Assembly (NCBI GenBank): GCA_964637185.1
Contig: CAZWVB010000015.1
Span: 1-16,140 of the forward strand
Direction of reading: 5' to 3'
Source: CAZSVP01 sp964637185
GTDB lineage: Bacteria > Patescibacteriota > Saccharimonadia > CAILAD01 > BJGX01
DNA: 16,140 nucleotides
The position numbers were made by a program, and so were the translations under genes. Shown here one piece after another: positions 1 to 6,944 of the stretch. Under the pieces are notes generated by a model that saw nothing but the letters and a program-made list of their open reading frames with translations, did no database searches and had not been told where the DNA came from. The stretch's first letter is position 1. Each line of letters starts with the position of its first letter.

Positions 1-324
1 GGCTGATTGCCCACGATAAGTTAGCGCACGGTCATCTACATAGACTCGAGCGACTGGCTTGCGGCCACTACTCGATTCAACTTCCGGATTTTCGTTGAAG
101 TAATCAATCGGGATGTCATACTTTTCGGCATAAGCTTTCAAAAAATCATTGTCGCGCGTGCTACCATAGACAATTATCTTGTGTCCACGTGCTTTAAGCT
201 GGCGAATCGCATCAACTACTTCCATAACCGGTGGTCCGGCTTGGTCTTTACCCTTGTAACCACTGTATTGTGCTATTACGCCATCAAAGTCAAAGGCGTA
301 GTTGCAGGATCGGGATTCTTTCAT
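1..324 (-). CDS. HAD-superfamily hydrolase, N-terminal 108 residues (cut by window edge)
   Basis: The frame is open from the ATG at 324 to base 1 with no stop, so the C-terminus lies outside the window. Motif I of the HAD fold is clear near residue 11 (FDFDGVIA, nucleophile Asp and acid/base Asp). A motif II-like YGSTR lies near residue 61, and a late GRKPVARVYVDD segment fits the Lys and acidic Mg2+-binding motifs III/IV. HAD proteins are mostly phosphatases; the substrate cannot be read here. The start codon overlaps the stop of the isocitrate dehydrogenase gene as ATGA, so the gene is translationally coupled as third in the pyrD operon. A nucleotide or sugar-phosphate phosphatase role would suit the context but is a guess. 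Confidence 0.8.
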   Translation of the reverse strand, partial: MKESRSCNYAFDFDGVIAQYSGYKGKDQAGPPVMEVVDAIRQLKARGHKIIVYGSTRDNDFLKAYAEKYDIPIDYFNENPEVESSSGRKPVARVYVDDRALTYRGQSA

Positions 325-1316
325 AAAAACTCGATTATCTTGTTGGAAAATTCTTTGCTGGTCACTGTACCACCAAGATCATGGGTAGCGACTTTACCCT
401 CAATTAAGACATGGTTAATAGCATCATCAAGTTTTTTGGCAGCCTGGTTTTCATTGAGTCGATACAACATCATTACACATGCCCTTAGTAGGCCGGTCGG
501 GTTGGCAATCCCTTCGCCAGCAATGTCTGGCGCACTTCCATGAACCGCCTCAAATACTGCAATATCATCGCCGATATTTGCGGATCCCACCAATCCAAGT
601 CCACCAACTATGCCGGCTACTATGTCCGATACTATATCGCCGTACATATTCTCTGTGACCATTACGTCAAACCGACTTGGATCAAGCACCAGCTGCATGC
701 AGGCACTATCAATAATCGCTTCTTCATAGTGAATCTGCGAAAATTCCTTGGCTACACCCCTGCAGCAATCCAAGAACAAACCATCGGCTTTCTTGAGTAT
801 GTCGGCCTTATGGAGGGCAGTAACTTTTTTGCGATTTTGGAGTGTAGCTAACTCAAACGCACATCGTGCTATGCGCTCCGATGCCTGACGGGTAATAACT
901 TTCTCGGCCACTACTTTGTCTTTGGATTCGTGCTCGATTGCAACATAAACATCTTCCGTATTCTCACGTACTGTTATGACATCGATCGGCTTTTTGGTGG
1001 CTGCATATTGTGCTATAGAATGAGCTGGACGGATACTGGCAAAAAGGTCAAGCTGTCTACGAATCAATACATTGGGTGAGGTAAAGCCCTCACCAACGGG
1101 AGTTGAGATAGGGCCTTTTATAGCAACCTTGTTTTTCTTGATTGCTTGCAAAACACGGTCTGGAATCTTTGTAGGACTGTTCTGCATGATCTCGGCATTA
1201 AGCTCAACAGCCTCCCAACTAAAGCCGACACCGGTTGCCTCTAAGACTTGTATGCTTGCCTCGACAATTTCTGGACCAATTCCATCACCAGGTATTACAG
1301 TAACAGCGTGTTTCAT
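321..1316 (-). CDS. NAD-type isocitrate/isopropylmalate dehydrogenase family protein, most likely isocitrate dehydrogenase
   Basis: 331 residues, the normal length for a compact decarboxylating beta-hydroxyacid dehydrogenase. It starts with VIPGDGIGPEI (residues 7-17). The substrate loop GFTSPNVLIRRQLDLFA (77-93) and RENTEDVY (117-124) favour isocitrate over isopropylmalate, whose enzymes carry RELTGG in that place. HKADILKKADGLF holds the catalytic Lys, and NMYGDIVSD the metal-binding Asp residues. HGSAPDIAGEGIANP near residue 270 is the NAD-specific form, with Asp after HGSAP. The expected reaction is isocitrate + NAD+ to 2-oxoglutarate + CO2 + NADH. The start at 1316 was chosen over the upstream TTG-type start at 1355 because MKHAVTVIPGDG matches the family N-terminus and because it overlaps the pyrD stop as ATGA. 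Its place inside a pyrimidine operon is unusual. Confidence 0.85.
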   Translation of the reverse strand: MKHAVTVIPGDGIGPEIVEASIQVLEATGVGFSWEAVELNAEIMQNSPTKIPDRVLQAIKKNKVAIKGPISTPVGEGFTSPNVLIRRQLDLFASIRPAHSIAQYAATKKPIDVITVRENTEDVYVAIEHESKDKVVAEKVITRQASERIARCAFELATLQNRKKVTALHKADILKKADGLFLDCCRGVAKEFSQIHYEEAIIDSACMQLVLDPSRFDVMVTENMYGDIVSDIVAGIVGGLGLVGSANIGDDIAVFEAVHGSAPDIAGEGIANPTGLLRACVMMLYRLNENQAAKKLDDAINHVLIEGKVATHDLGGTVTSKEFSNKIIEFL

Positions 1317-2410
1317 CGTTGCTCTTTGATCTCTTGGGCGAGATGGGGATTCCACATAGCACCGGTAGCGGATTGCACGCAGTCAGCGCCGGCTTTGCGA
1401 TACGCTTGGAAGTCAGCTGGGGTCATAACACCACCAACACCAAAGATCTCATAGTCGAGTCCCATTTTTTCACGGATTTTCTTGAGACGAGCTACCATAT
1501 CAAGCCCTGCCCACTTGATGCTAGCGCCACAGACACCACTTTTGAGGCGATTTGGGCCTGGCAGAGCTTGTTCGCCGCTCCCATCAACTATTGGGGCAGA
1601 GATAGTGTTGATGGCTGAGTAGGCACTCAGAAATGGTGTAGAATCAGCGACTATCTTCTCAAGCAACTCTTGCTGCTCGACGCTAAAGTAGCCAAACTTA
1701 GCAACTACTGGTATATCACCAACTTTTTCCTTTACTCGCTTGGATATTTCCACCACGGCATCATGGGTGTAGCACAACACCCCTTCGGTAGCCACATTGG
1801 GGCAGCTCAGATTGAGCTCTATAGCTTCCACACCTGCATCGGCCGCTAGTTTGGCAGTATGAGCAAAGTCGTCCCAATAATCTTCTTCGCTATAACCATC
1901 CTTGATAGTGCCGACCACACTCATTATCAGTAGCTGGCCTTTGCCTTGATAGCTGATGGCTTTCTTGAGGTCATCCTGCCAAAACTCCGGCCCACGGCTG
2001 GGGTTGCCAAATGAGTTGGTGATAGATAACTCAGTTGGGGATTTGCTAGTCTTGGTAAGACCAATCAAAGGGCTGGTGGCCTTCTCAAGCGTGAGATCAC
2101 CATCGATATCTACGAACAAAACTTGCGGGAATTGATTGCTTTGGGTGATCTCACTGCGCTGGGTCTTGTAGCACAGCACATCGAAGCCACGCTCAAAGCC
2201 GTAGCGGATGTAGTTACTGTTAAGAAGTGGTCCAGCTGGAATACCAAAAGGTTCATAGACCTTATGGCCAAGTACATCGTATTTTGGTTCGCCGTGGTTT
2301 TTGTAGGGCTCGGTGTCGTCGTAGACTTTTACTGGGCCGTTGTCGAAATTCTTATCGTAGTCGATTGTGGGGTCGTAGAATGATTTTATCACGCTTATGC
2401 TTGCCTCCAT
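1313..2410 (-). CDS. pyrD: Dihydroorotate dehydrogenase, class 1-like
   Basis: 365 residues with a TIM-barrel FMN-enzyme pattern. GIPAGPLLNS (about 56-65) and CYKTQRS (80-86) form the FMN/substrate loop. ELNLSCPN (198-205) carries Cys203 where the catalytic base sits; class 1 enzymes use Cys and class 2 use Ser, so this reads as class 1. VVAKFGY supplies the FMN Lys, and GVGGVMTPADF near the C-terminus is the phosphate-binding strand. It oxidises dihydroorotate to orotate, step four of UMP synthesis. The acceptor (fumarate, NAD or other) cannot be told; no pyrK is visible nearby. The ATG at 2410 is used because a TATCCT -10 box ends 10 nt upstream. It is the first gene of an operon with isocitrate dehydrogenase and the HAD gene, joined by ATGA overlaps. 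Confidence 0.9.
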   Translation of the reverse strand: MEASISVIKSFYDPTIDYDKNFDNGPVKVYDDTEPYKNHGEPKYDVLGHKVYEPFGIPAGPLLNSNYIRYGFERGFDVLCYKTQRSEITQSNQFPQVLFVDIDGDLTLEKATSPLIGLTKTSKSPTELSITNSFGNPSRGPEFWQDDLKKAISYQGKGQLLIMSVVGTIKDGYSEEDYWDDFAHTAKLAADAGVEAIELNLSCPNVATEGVLCYTHDAVVEISKRVKEKVGDIPVVAKFGYFSVEQQELLEKIVADSTPFLSAYSAINTISAPIVDGSGEQALPGPNRLKSGVCGASIKWAGLDMVARLKKIREKMGLDYEIFGVGGVMTPADFQAYRKAGADCVQSATGAMWNPHLAQEIKEQR

Positions 2411-2430
2411 GTTGTGCTTAAGGATATGCT
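2402..2430 (+). promoter_or_regulatory. Predicted pyrF-pyrE promoter
   Basis: A TTGCCT -35 (2402-2407), 17-nt spacer and TATGCT -10 (2425-2430). The chosen ATG at 2438 follows 7 nt later, implying a leaderless transcript. The -35 lies inside the first codons of pyrD on the other strand. There is no room for a PyrR-type or other attenuator leader. Confidence 0.55.
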
Positions 2431-2449
2431 TGGAAGTATGAATTTCCAA
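2421..2449 (-). promoter_or_regulatory. Predicted pyrD operon promoter
   Basis: On the minus strand a TTGGAA -35 (2444-2449) is followed by a 17-nt spacer and a TATCCT -10 (2421-2426). The pyrD ATG begins 10 nt after the -10, so the mRNA would have almost no leader. The -10 shares two base pairs with the -10 of the opposite pyrF-pyrE promoter, so the two polymerases should exclude each other. Confidence 0.5.
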
Positions 2450-3850
2450 AACATGCTTGAGACCAGTGTAGCACAGAATAACTCGCTTGTTTGTGTTGGG
2501 TTAGATAGCGAAGTGGCCAAGCTACCAGCCAAGTTTCGCAAAGCCAAAGAACCACAATTTGAGTTTAATAAAGCGATTATTGATGCTACTGCCGATCTGG
2601 TATGCGCTTACAAACCAAATTCAGCTTTTTACGAAGCCGAAGGAGCCGTGGGGATAGAACAGCTACGTAAGACGGTTGAATATATTCACGATAAATACCC
2701 AAATATTCCAGTGATTCTCGATGCTAAGCGAGCAGATATTGGTAACACCAACCAGGGATACACACAATTTATCTTTGAATATCTAGGTATAGATGCCGTG
2801 ACAGTACACCCATATCTGGGTCAGGAAGCCATCCAACCATTTTTGGATTACAAGGACAAAGGCATAATTGTACTGTGCCGCACTTCCAATGATGGGGCAG
2901 GCGAGTTTCAAGATCTAGAATCGGACGGTCAGAAGTTGTATCAAAAAGTTGCACACGCTGTTCGTGACAGGTGGAATAAGAACAATAATTGTTTGCTAGT
3001 AGTAGGTGCGACTTATCCAGAAGAGATGAAAGAAATCCGTGCCATGATGGGTGACAATACTACTTTCTTAGTGCCAGGTGTGGGTGCCCAAGGAGGTGAT
3101 GTCGAAAAGATGGTGCGAGCGGGAGTAAATGCCTATGGTGACGGTATTATCGTCAATTCTGCTCGGGGGATCATCTTTGCTAGTGATGGCGATGGCTTTG
3201 CCGATGCTGCTCGAGCTGAGACTGAAAAATTGCGTGATGAGATCAATAAATACCGTCATACTGAGTTGGTGTTGGATCTGCATCGCAATGGCATTGTTAA
3301 ATTTGGTGAGTTTACCTTCAAAAGCGGCATTGTGTCACCTATGTACATCGATCTACGCATGCTAGTATCCAACCCAAGCACTATGAAGCGAGTTGCCAAA
3401 GCCTATACTGGTCTGCTAAAAAATCTCAAGTATGACCGTATGGCAGCTGTGCCGTATGCGGCCATGCCGATTGTGGCAGCAATATCAGCCGAAAACGAAC
3501 AGCCTTGGATATATACCCGCAAAGAAGCTAAAGGCTATGGCACCAACAAGATGATCGAGGGTGAGTATCAAGAAGGTGAGACTATCGTGGTTGTAGACGA
3601 CTTGGTTACCAATGGAGATTCCAAATTTGAAGTAATTGCACCTTTTGAAGCGGTAGGCATGAAGGTGAGTGATTGTGCTGTGCTACTAGACTACAACAAG
3701 GGCGCCAAGGCCAAACTAGCCAAAAAGGGTTACGACCTACACGCTGTATTGACCGTGCCGGAAGTTATAGAAACACTACATCGCGAAAAAGCCATTGATG
3801 AGGCTAAATACGACGAAGTTTGTGAGTTTCTAGACAAACAAGTTAAGTAG
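2438..3850 (+). CDS. pyrFE: Bifunctional OMP decarboxylase-orotate phosphoribosyltransferase (PyrF-PyrE fusion)
   Basis: About 470 residues with two catalytic domains in one frame. The N-terminal domain (about 1-270) is a group 2 OMP decarboxylase: CVGLDSE near 19, and LDAKRADIGNT (94-104) with the Asp-Lys-Asp catalytic set. The C-terminal domain (about 275-470) is orotate phosphoribosyltransferase: FTFKSGIVSPMYIDLR, RKEAKGYGT for the PRPP-binding Lys loop, and the PRPP signature IVVVDDLVTNGDS near 383-395. The protein would convert orotate + PRPP to OMP and then to UMP. The order is the reverse of animal UMP synthase. The start was placed at 2438 because a TATGCT -10 ends 7 nt before it and MNFQNMLETS suits the family; GTG 2414 and ATG 2426 are in frame but lie before or within the -10. 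The stop is 3 nt from the pyrB stop. Confidence 0.93.
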   Translation: MNFQNMLETSVAQNNSLVCVGLDSEVAKLPAKFRKAKEPQFEFNKAIIDATADLVCAYKPNSAFYEAEGAVGIEQLRKTVEYIHDKYPNIPVILDAKRADIGNTNQGYTQFIFEYLGIDAVTVHPYLGQEAIQPFLDYKDKGIIVLCRTSNDGAGEFQDLESDGQKLYQKVAHAVRDRWNKNNNCLLVVGATYPEEMKEIRAMMGDNTTFLVPGVGAQGGDVEKMVRAGVNAYGDGIIVNSARGIIFASDGDGFADAARAETEKLRDEINKYRHTELVLDLHRNGIVKFGEFTFKSGIVSPMYIDLRMLVSNPSTMKRVAKAYTGLLKNLKYDRMAAVPYAAMPIVAAISAENEQPWIYTRKEAKGYGTNKMIEGEYQEGETIVVVDDLVTNGDSKFEVIAPFEAVGMKVSDCAVLLDYNKGAKAKLAKKGYDLHAVLTVPEVIETLHREKAIDEAKYDEVCEFLDKQVK

Positions 3851-3853
3851 TTA

Positions 3854-4807
3854 TCAGGCAGCTTGTAAATCACCCAATGGCAGTTTGTCTGGTACAGGCG
3901 CAAGTAGTTTTTCAAGTAAGGCCATACGTACAAACATGCCGTTGCGAGCTTGGTCAAAATAAATAGCGCGCGGATCATCATCAATTTCTGGCGAAATCTC
4001 CGTGACCCGCGGTAGCGGGTGCATTACTATAGCATCTTTTTTAACATGCTGCATTACTTTTTTGTTCAGCTCAAAACTATGTTTGAGTTGATCGTACTCG
4101 GATGGGTCGGAAAAGCGCTCCTTTTGGATACGAGTCATATAGATTACATCCAAATTGCCTATTACACCATTCCAGCTAGATACTATAGTGTAGCTGGCTT
4201 TGCTATTGGATAATTCGTCCAAATAATCTTGTGGTATTTGAAGTTGCCGGGGAGCTATCAATGTAATAGTAGTGTTGTACAACCCCAGTAGGTGGACAAG
4301 TGAGTGAATTGTACGGCCGTATTTGAGATCGCCGACCAGGCCGATATTGAGACCATCGAGTGATCCCTTGGCTCGAGCGATAGTATAAAGATCCAGTAAT
4401 GCTTGCGTGGGGTGCTCACCGCCACCATCTCCAGCGTTGATGACAGGTATGCTAGATACACTAGCGGCACGCTTGGCGGAGCCAATTTCTGGATGGCGCA
4501 TGACAATACCATCGGCATAGCAGTTGACGGTGCGGATAGTGTCTTCTAACGTCTCTCCCTTGCTAGCACTACTAAATTCCGACCCATTTTCAGTACTGAT
4601 GATCTTGCCACCAAGTCGCAGTGTAGCTGTCTCAAACGAAAAACGAGTCCTAGTGGAGGGCTCGTAGAAAAGGTGGGCTATTACTTTGTCTTTGATGACT
4701 TCTGGATATTGGTTGTTTTGAACCTCAGCAAAGCGGTCGGCTGACGCGAATAGCTCAGAAAGCAAGCTAGTATTCAGAAATTGTTTGATCGACACAGCAT
4801 GCTTCAT
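3854..4807 (-). CDS. pyrB: Aspartate carbamoyltransferase catalytic chain
   Basis: 317 residues, normal for the PyrB catalytic chain. FYEPSTRTRFSFE (48-60) is the carbamoyl phosphate-binding motif. GETLEDT, the central GDGGGEHPTQALLD and MHPLPR near residue 265 are the other family hallmarks. It joins carbamoyl phosphate to L-aspartate to give N-carbamoyl-L-aspartate, the committed pyrimidine step, in the cytoplasm, probably as a trimer. No regulatory chain gene (pyrI) is next to it. It has its own promoter and converges on pyrF-pyrE with only 3 nt between the stop codons and no terminator, so transcripts of the two must overlap at their 3' ends. Confidence 0.95.
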   Translation of the reverse strand: MKHAVSIKQFLNTSLLSELFASADRFAEVQNNQYPEVIKDKVIAHLFYEPSTRTRFSFETATLRLGGKIISTENGSEFSSASKGETLEDTIRTVNCYADGIVMRHPEIGSAKRAASVSSIPVINAGDGGGEHPTQALLDLYTIARAKGSLDGLNIGLVGDLKYGRTIHSLVHLLGLYNTTITLIAPRQLQIPQDYLDELSNSKASYTIVSSWNGVIGNLDVIYMTRIQKERFSDPSEYDQLKHSFELNKKVMQHVKKDAIVMHPLPRVTEISPEIDDDPRAIYFDQARNGMFVRMALLEKLLAPVPDKLPLGDLQAA

Positions 4808-4815
4808 CGCAGACT

Positions 4816-4846
4816 AGTATAACAAACATGCTTGTGGTCAAGTCAA
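4816..4846 (-). promoter_or_regulatory. Predicted pyrB promoter
   Basis: TATACT -10 (4816-4821) lies 8 nt before the pyrB ATG at 4807, so the mRNA should be leaderless. Two overlapping -35 candidates sit upstream, TTGACT (4841-4846, spacer 19) and TTGACC (4836-4841, spacer 14). Neither spacing is ideal, but both are strong hexamers. Confidence 0.5.
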
Positions 4847-4852
4847 GTCGAT

Positions 4853-5005
4853 TTATCTTTCGAAATCACTTATTAGTAGCTTGTAGCAATCGACACAGAT
4901 GTGGTACTTGCGCACCTCGTTGCTGCTATCAGGTGGACTAAAAAGCAAAGCCCCAAACTTGGTGAGTTCTTGGCCACAGCGATCACAGATAGGTGAAATA
5001 GCCAT
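4853..5005 (-). CDS. Small double-CxxC putative zinc-binding protein, 50 residues
   Basis: A short reading frame starts at the ATG at 5005. It is MAISPICDRCGQ near the N-terminus, a loop of about 25 residues, then HICVDCYKLLIS, ending in DFER. The two knuckles CDRC (7-10) and CVDC (37-40) make a zinc ribbon likely. The ATG follows the stop of the PNPOx-like gene with one base between (TAATATG), so the two are almost certainly cotranscribed and coupled. I do not recognise a named family. Zinc ribbons of this size can bind nucleic acid or act as partner modules for a neighbouring enzyme; which applies here is not visible. Confidence 0.7.
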   Translation of the reverse strand: MAISPICDRCGQELTKFGALLFSPPDSSNEVRKYHICVDCYKLLISDFER

Positions 5006-5006
5006 A

Positions 5007-5432
5007 TTATTTGTCTTTGATGATTGTCATACCAATACCTGGACGGAAGTGTTTGACGAGCGTAGGCGTGAGCTGGATAACAACTGGCGAACTGCCTTTT
5101 ATAAGAGTATATGGTGGCATGGTGTTGGCTTGCTCAGAGGCTGTCTCGATATTTTGCTGGAGTTTGGATACGAAATCTGCCGGTTTGTCGACTACACAGA
5201 CATCACCATATATCTGAGCTTGTTCAAACTGTGTATAATCAACTACTACAAAACAGGCATGCTTGTTGGTTTGAGCGTGTTTTGCCTTGGTGCTATCACC
5301 ATGTGTGAGGCAGTATAGTTTGTCATTCTCAACCATGAAGAAGATAGTTGCGCCCGATGGGTTGCAGTGATCATCTGATGTGCATAGCACACCCATCGTA
5401 TTGTTGGACACGAATTCTGGCAATTTGAGCAT
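5007..5432 (-). CDS. Pyridoxamine 5'-phosphate oxidase-like flavin-binding split-barrel protein
   Basis: 141 residues from the ATG at 5432. Strands such as GVLCTSDDHCNPSGATIFF, KLYCLTHGDSTKAKHAQ and HACFVVVDYTQFEQAQIYG follow the PNPOx/FMN-binding split-barrel order, including the Ser/Thr-Lys pair (GDSTKAKHAQ) that contacts FMN phosphate in this superfamily. Members reduce or oxidise flavin-linked substrates; many are uncharacterised, so the substrate is unknown. The frame could open further upstream at a TTG (5483), but TATAAT at 5440-5445 sits 7 nt before the ATG at 5432, which fixes the start as leaderless. The small double-CxxC gene follows immediately. Confidence 0.8.
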   Translation of the reverse strand: MLKLPEFVSNNTMGVLCTSDDHCNPSGATIFFMVENDKLYCLTHGDSTKAKHAQTNKHACFVVVDYTQFEQAQIYGDVCVVDKPADFVSKLQQNIETASEQANTMPPYTLIKGSSPVVIQLTPTLVKHFRPGIGMTIIKDK

Positions 5433-5439
5433 ACCAATG

Positions 5440-5445
5440 ATTATA
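5440..5445 (-). promoter_or_regulatory. -10 box of the PNPOx-like operon
   Basis: A perfect TATAAT on the minus strand ending 7 nt before the ATG at 5432. No good -35 was found at 16-18 nt. It lies inside the frame that would be used by the longer TTG start, which argues against that longer form. Confidence 0.5.
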
Positions 5446-5500
5446 TACCTCGAGTCGGCAATAACTAGACTTTTGCCCAACAAAGCCGCAGACTTGATAT

Positions 5501-6148
5501 GTGGAAGTATCGGACAACATAGATCGTGTTATGCACAGATTGGATAGCCTCAAGTCTAAATTGCCTAATTTTGGACTAGATGCTTTTGTGCCTTTTCACA
5601 ATGCATATCAGATAGTGACCCATGGTGTACTCAGAGTTTCTCGCCATGCTGGCTTTGCCGTACCAAAATTGGTCGATGAGCTGGACGGAGTATTTGCCAA
5701 CTACTACTTTGATGCTATCGAGCTGCAAATCGCTCATGACACTTTGCCCAGCGTTTGGCAGGAAGTAGTCGATCGAGCAGGGAAGCCTAGCTATGTTCTT
5801 TTGCTGCTTGGTGCCAATGCTCATATCAACCATGATCTTGCAATGGCCTTGGTAGACTTGGGCCCAACAAAGTTAGCGGCAGTGGAGGGTGACTTCTTCG
5901 CGATGGATCAAGTATTTGCGAAAGTCAGCGACGATATACTCAGTGATATGTATGCAAATCATTTACTCTCCAAGTCCGGCTATCAAGCCAGGTATTTGTA
6001 CAGACGGTTGGTTATCAGTCGTATTATTAGTTGGAGGCACCGCGCCTGGCGTAATGCGCACTTTATATTGGGTGGCACGATGAGTACCAAACAACTTGAA
6101 GATTCAGCGATTTTATCAGCCAGAAGAATATCACGGTGGCGCATGTAA
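5501..6148 (+). CDS. DUF5995 family protein
   Basis: 215 residues if translated from the GTG at 5501. The block YVLLLLGANAHINHDLAM near residue 98 is the DUF5995 hallmark, with conserved Asn-Ala-His-Ile-Asn; an early amphipathic helix (IDRVMHRLDSLKSKLP) also fits. The function of the family is unknown; the His/Asp content suggests a helical metal-binding or hydrolase-like fold, which is inference. The start is uncertain. The GTG keeps the family-like IDRVM segment but has no ribosome site, while the ATG at 5531 has a weak leaderless promoter (TTGATA 5494-5499, spacer 18, CATAGA 5518-5523, 7 nt). It converges on the tandem DUF1801 gene with 3 nt between stops. Confidence 0.8.
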   Translation: MEVSDNIDRVMHRLDSLKSKLPNFGLDAFVPFHNAYQIVTHGVLRVSRHAGFAVPKLVDELDGVFANYYFDAIELQIAHDTLPSVWQEVVDRAGKPSYVLLLLGANAHINHDLAMALVDLGPTKLAAVEGDFFAMDQVFAKVSDDILSDMYANHLLSKSGYQARYLYRRLVISRIISWRHRAWRNAHFILGGTMSTKQLEDSAILSARRISRWRM

Positions 6149-6151
6149 TAA

Positions 6152-6898
6152 CTACACTTCTGCGAGGGCTTTGACCACTTGATTTATCAGCTCGATGGGC
6201 AACGGCTGATTGAGATCAAACCACAGCGTACCCTTGCCTTTGATGTAGGGTGCCAGCTTGGCTTGTAAAACAGAGTCTTTGGGCACAGGGTATATGGCTA
6301 CGTGGTCTCGAAACCCAGAGATAAATAGCTTGGCTCTTTTGTCATCCAGCTTATAGCCAATTATTCCATAGCTCACTACTTCTTGCGCATGAGGCAAGAG
6401 TTTTTTCACAATACTACGTAATTGCTCAAATTGTTTCTTGGCGGCATCGGGCACAGATGCGATGTACGCATCAACGTCACTTGGTTTTGGTGCTGGATTG
6501 TTAGTCATTTCAAAAGACCTCCTTAGCATGTTAGTTAGAATCGACAAATAGATATCAGAGAGTTTGCTGATGTACAGACAAGATAGGCTAGTCTTGTACT
6601 TACCTAGCTTGGGTAAAAGATCTCCATAGTGATTGAACCCCTCGCTGAAATATATGGTGATGGCCGACTTACGCGGGCTAAATGCCAATATGGGCATATC
6701 TCCCTCTCGACCTGATTCGTATTTGTAGTGTTGTGTGCCAAACCCAATGATACTTGGCCCCCACATCACAGGCTTCAGCTTGGACACCTTTTGCATTATA
6801 TCAATAAGAGTACTAGCATCAGCGGCCTTGTCATCACTAACAGTCTTGAGAAAATCAGTCACATTTTGCTGTGTTGCAGTAGTCTTGTTCTTATTCAT
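6152..6898 (-). CDS. Tandem DUF1801 (YdhG-like) two-domain protein
   Basis: 248 residues from the ATG at 6898. Domain 1 (about 1-128) has the DUF1801 signature KPVMWGPSIIGFG and ISKLSDIYLSIL; domain 2 (about 131-248) has AQEVVSYGIIGYKL, a conserved Phe-Ile-Ser-Gly strand and KGTLWFDLNQPLP. DUF1801 proteins adopt a frataxin-like fold, and Bacillus YdhG/Fra has been linked to iron handling; a role here is not shown. The ATG at 6898 lies exactly 6 nt after a TAGTAT -10, whereas the ATG at 6904 abuts the box. The junction between the domains contains a perfect Shine-Dalgarno and an ATG at 6508 that would give domain 2 alone (118 residues). It is probably a recent in-frame fusion of two genes. Confidence 0.85.
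   Translation of the reverse strand: MNKNKTTATQQNVTDFLKTVSDDKAADASTLIDIMQKVSKLKPVMWGPSIIGFGTQHYKYESGREGDMPILAFSPRKSAITIYFSEGFNHYGDLLPKLGKYKTSLSCLYISKLSDIYLSILTNMLRRSFEMTNNPAPKPSDVDAYIASVPDAAKKQFEQLRSIVKKLLPHAQEVVSYGIIGYKLDDKRAKLFISGFRDHVAIYPVPKDSVLQAKLAPYIKGKGTLWFDLNQPLPIELINQVVKALAEV
6517..6525 (-). promoter_or_regulatory. Internal ribosome-binding site before DUF1801 domain 2
   Basis: TAAGGAGGT, a nine-base match to the usual anti-Shine-Dalgarno, ends 8 nt before an in-frame ATG at 6508 inside the tandem DUF1801 gene. Spacing and strength are ideal, and most lead genes in this window have no such site. It could drive a separate 118-residue product. Confidence 0.65.
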
Positions 6899-6904
6899 AC
6901 TCAT

Positions 6905-6915
6905 ATACTATCAAA
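6905..6915 (-). promoter_or_regulatory. Extended -10 promoter of the tandem DUF1801 gene
   Basis: TTTGATAGTAT on the minus strand: TGn extension plus a TAGTAT -10, 6 nt before the ATG at 6898. The same TTTGATANNAT form precedes the genes starting at 8618, 11410 and 12078. Confidence 0.5.
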
Positions 6916-6932
6916 CTGTGGTCATAAAGTAG

Positions 6933-6938
6933 TAGTAT
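6933..6938 (+). promoter_or_regulatory. -10 box of the divergent DUF1801 gene
   Basis: TAGTAT, 6 nt before the ATG at 6945. It faces away from the identical TAGTAT of the gene on the other strand, only 22 bp apart, so the two starts are symmetrical and both leaderless. Confidence 0.45.
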
Positions 6939-6944
6939 TGAGCT

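Noticed and set aside
321..1316. Calling this gene 3-isopropylmalate dehydrogenase (leuB)
   Set aside because: RENTEDVY in place of RELTGG and the SPNVLIRR loop favour isocitrate; no leucine-pathway gene is near.
1317..1355. A 13-residue N-terminal extension of the isocitrate dehydrogenase
   Set aside because: The family begins directly before VIPGDGIGPE, and ATG 1316 gives the ATGA overlap with pyrD.
1..2410. TGA recoding to glycine as in some CPR lineages
   Set aside because: TGA serves as the stop in several overlapping gene junctions (ATGA) at natural protein ends.
2411..2449. A longer pyrD beginning at a TTG at 2449
   Set aside because: The added 13 residues lie across both predicted -10 boxes and look non-conserved; the ATG at 2410 fits the promoter.
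2402..4860. PyrR-type attenuators or riboswitches before the pyrimidine genes
   Set aside because: The predicted transcripts have almost no leader, leaving no room for an RNA switch.
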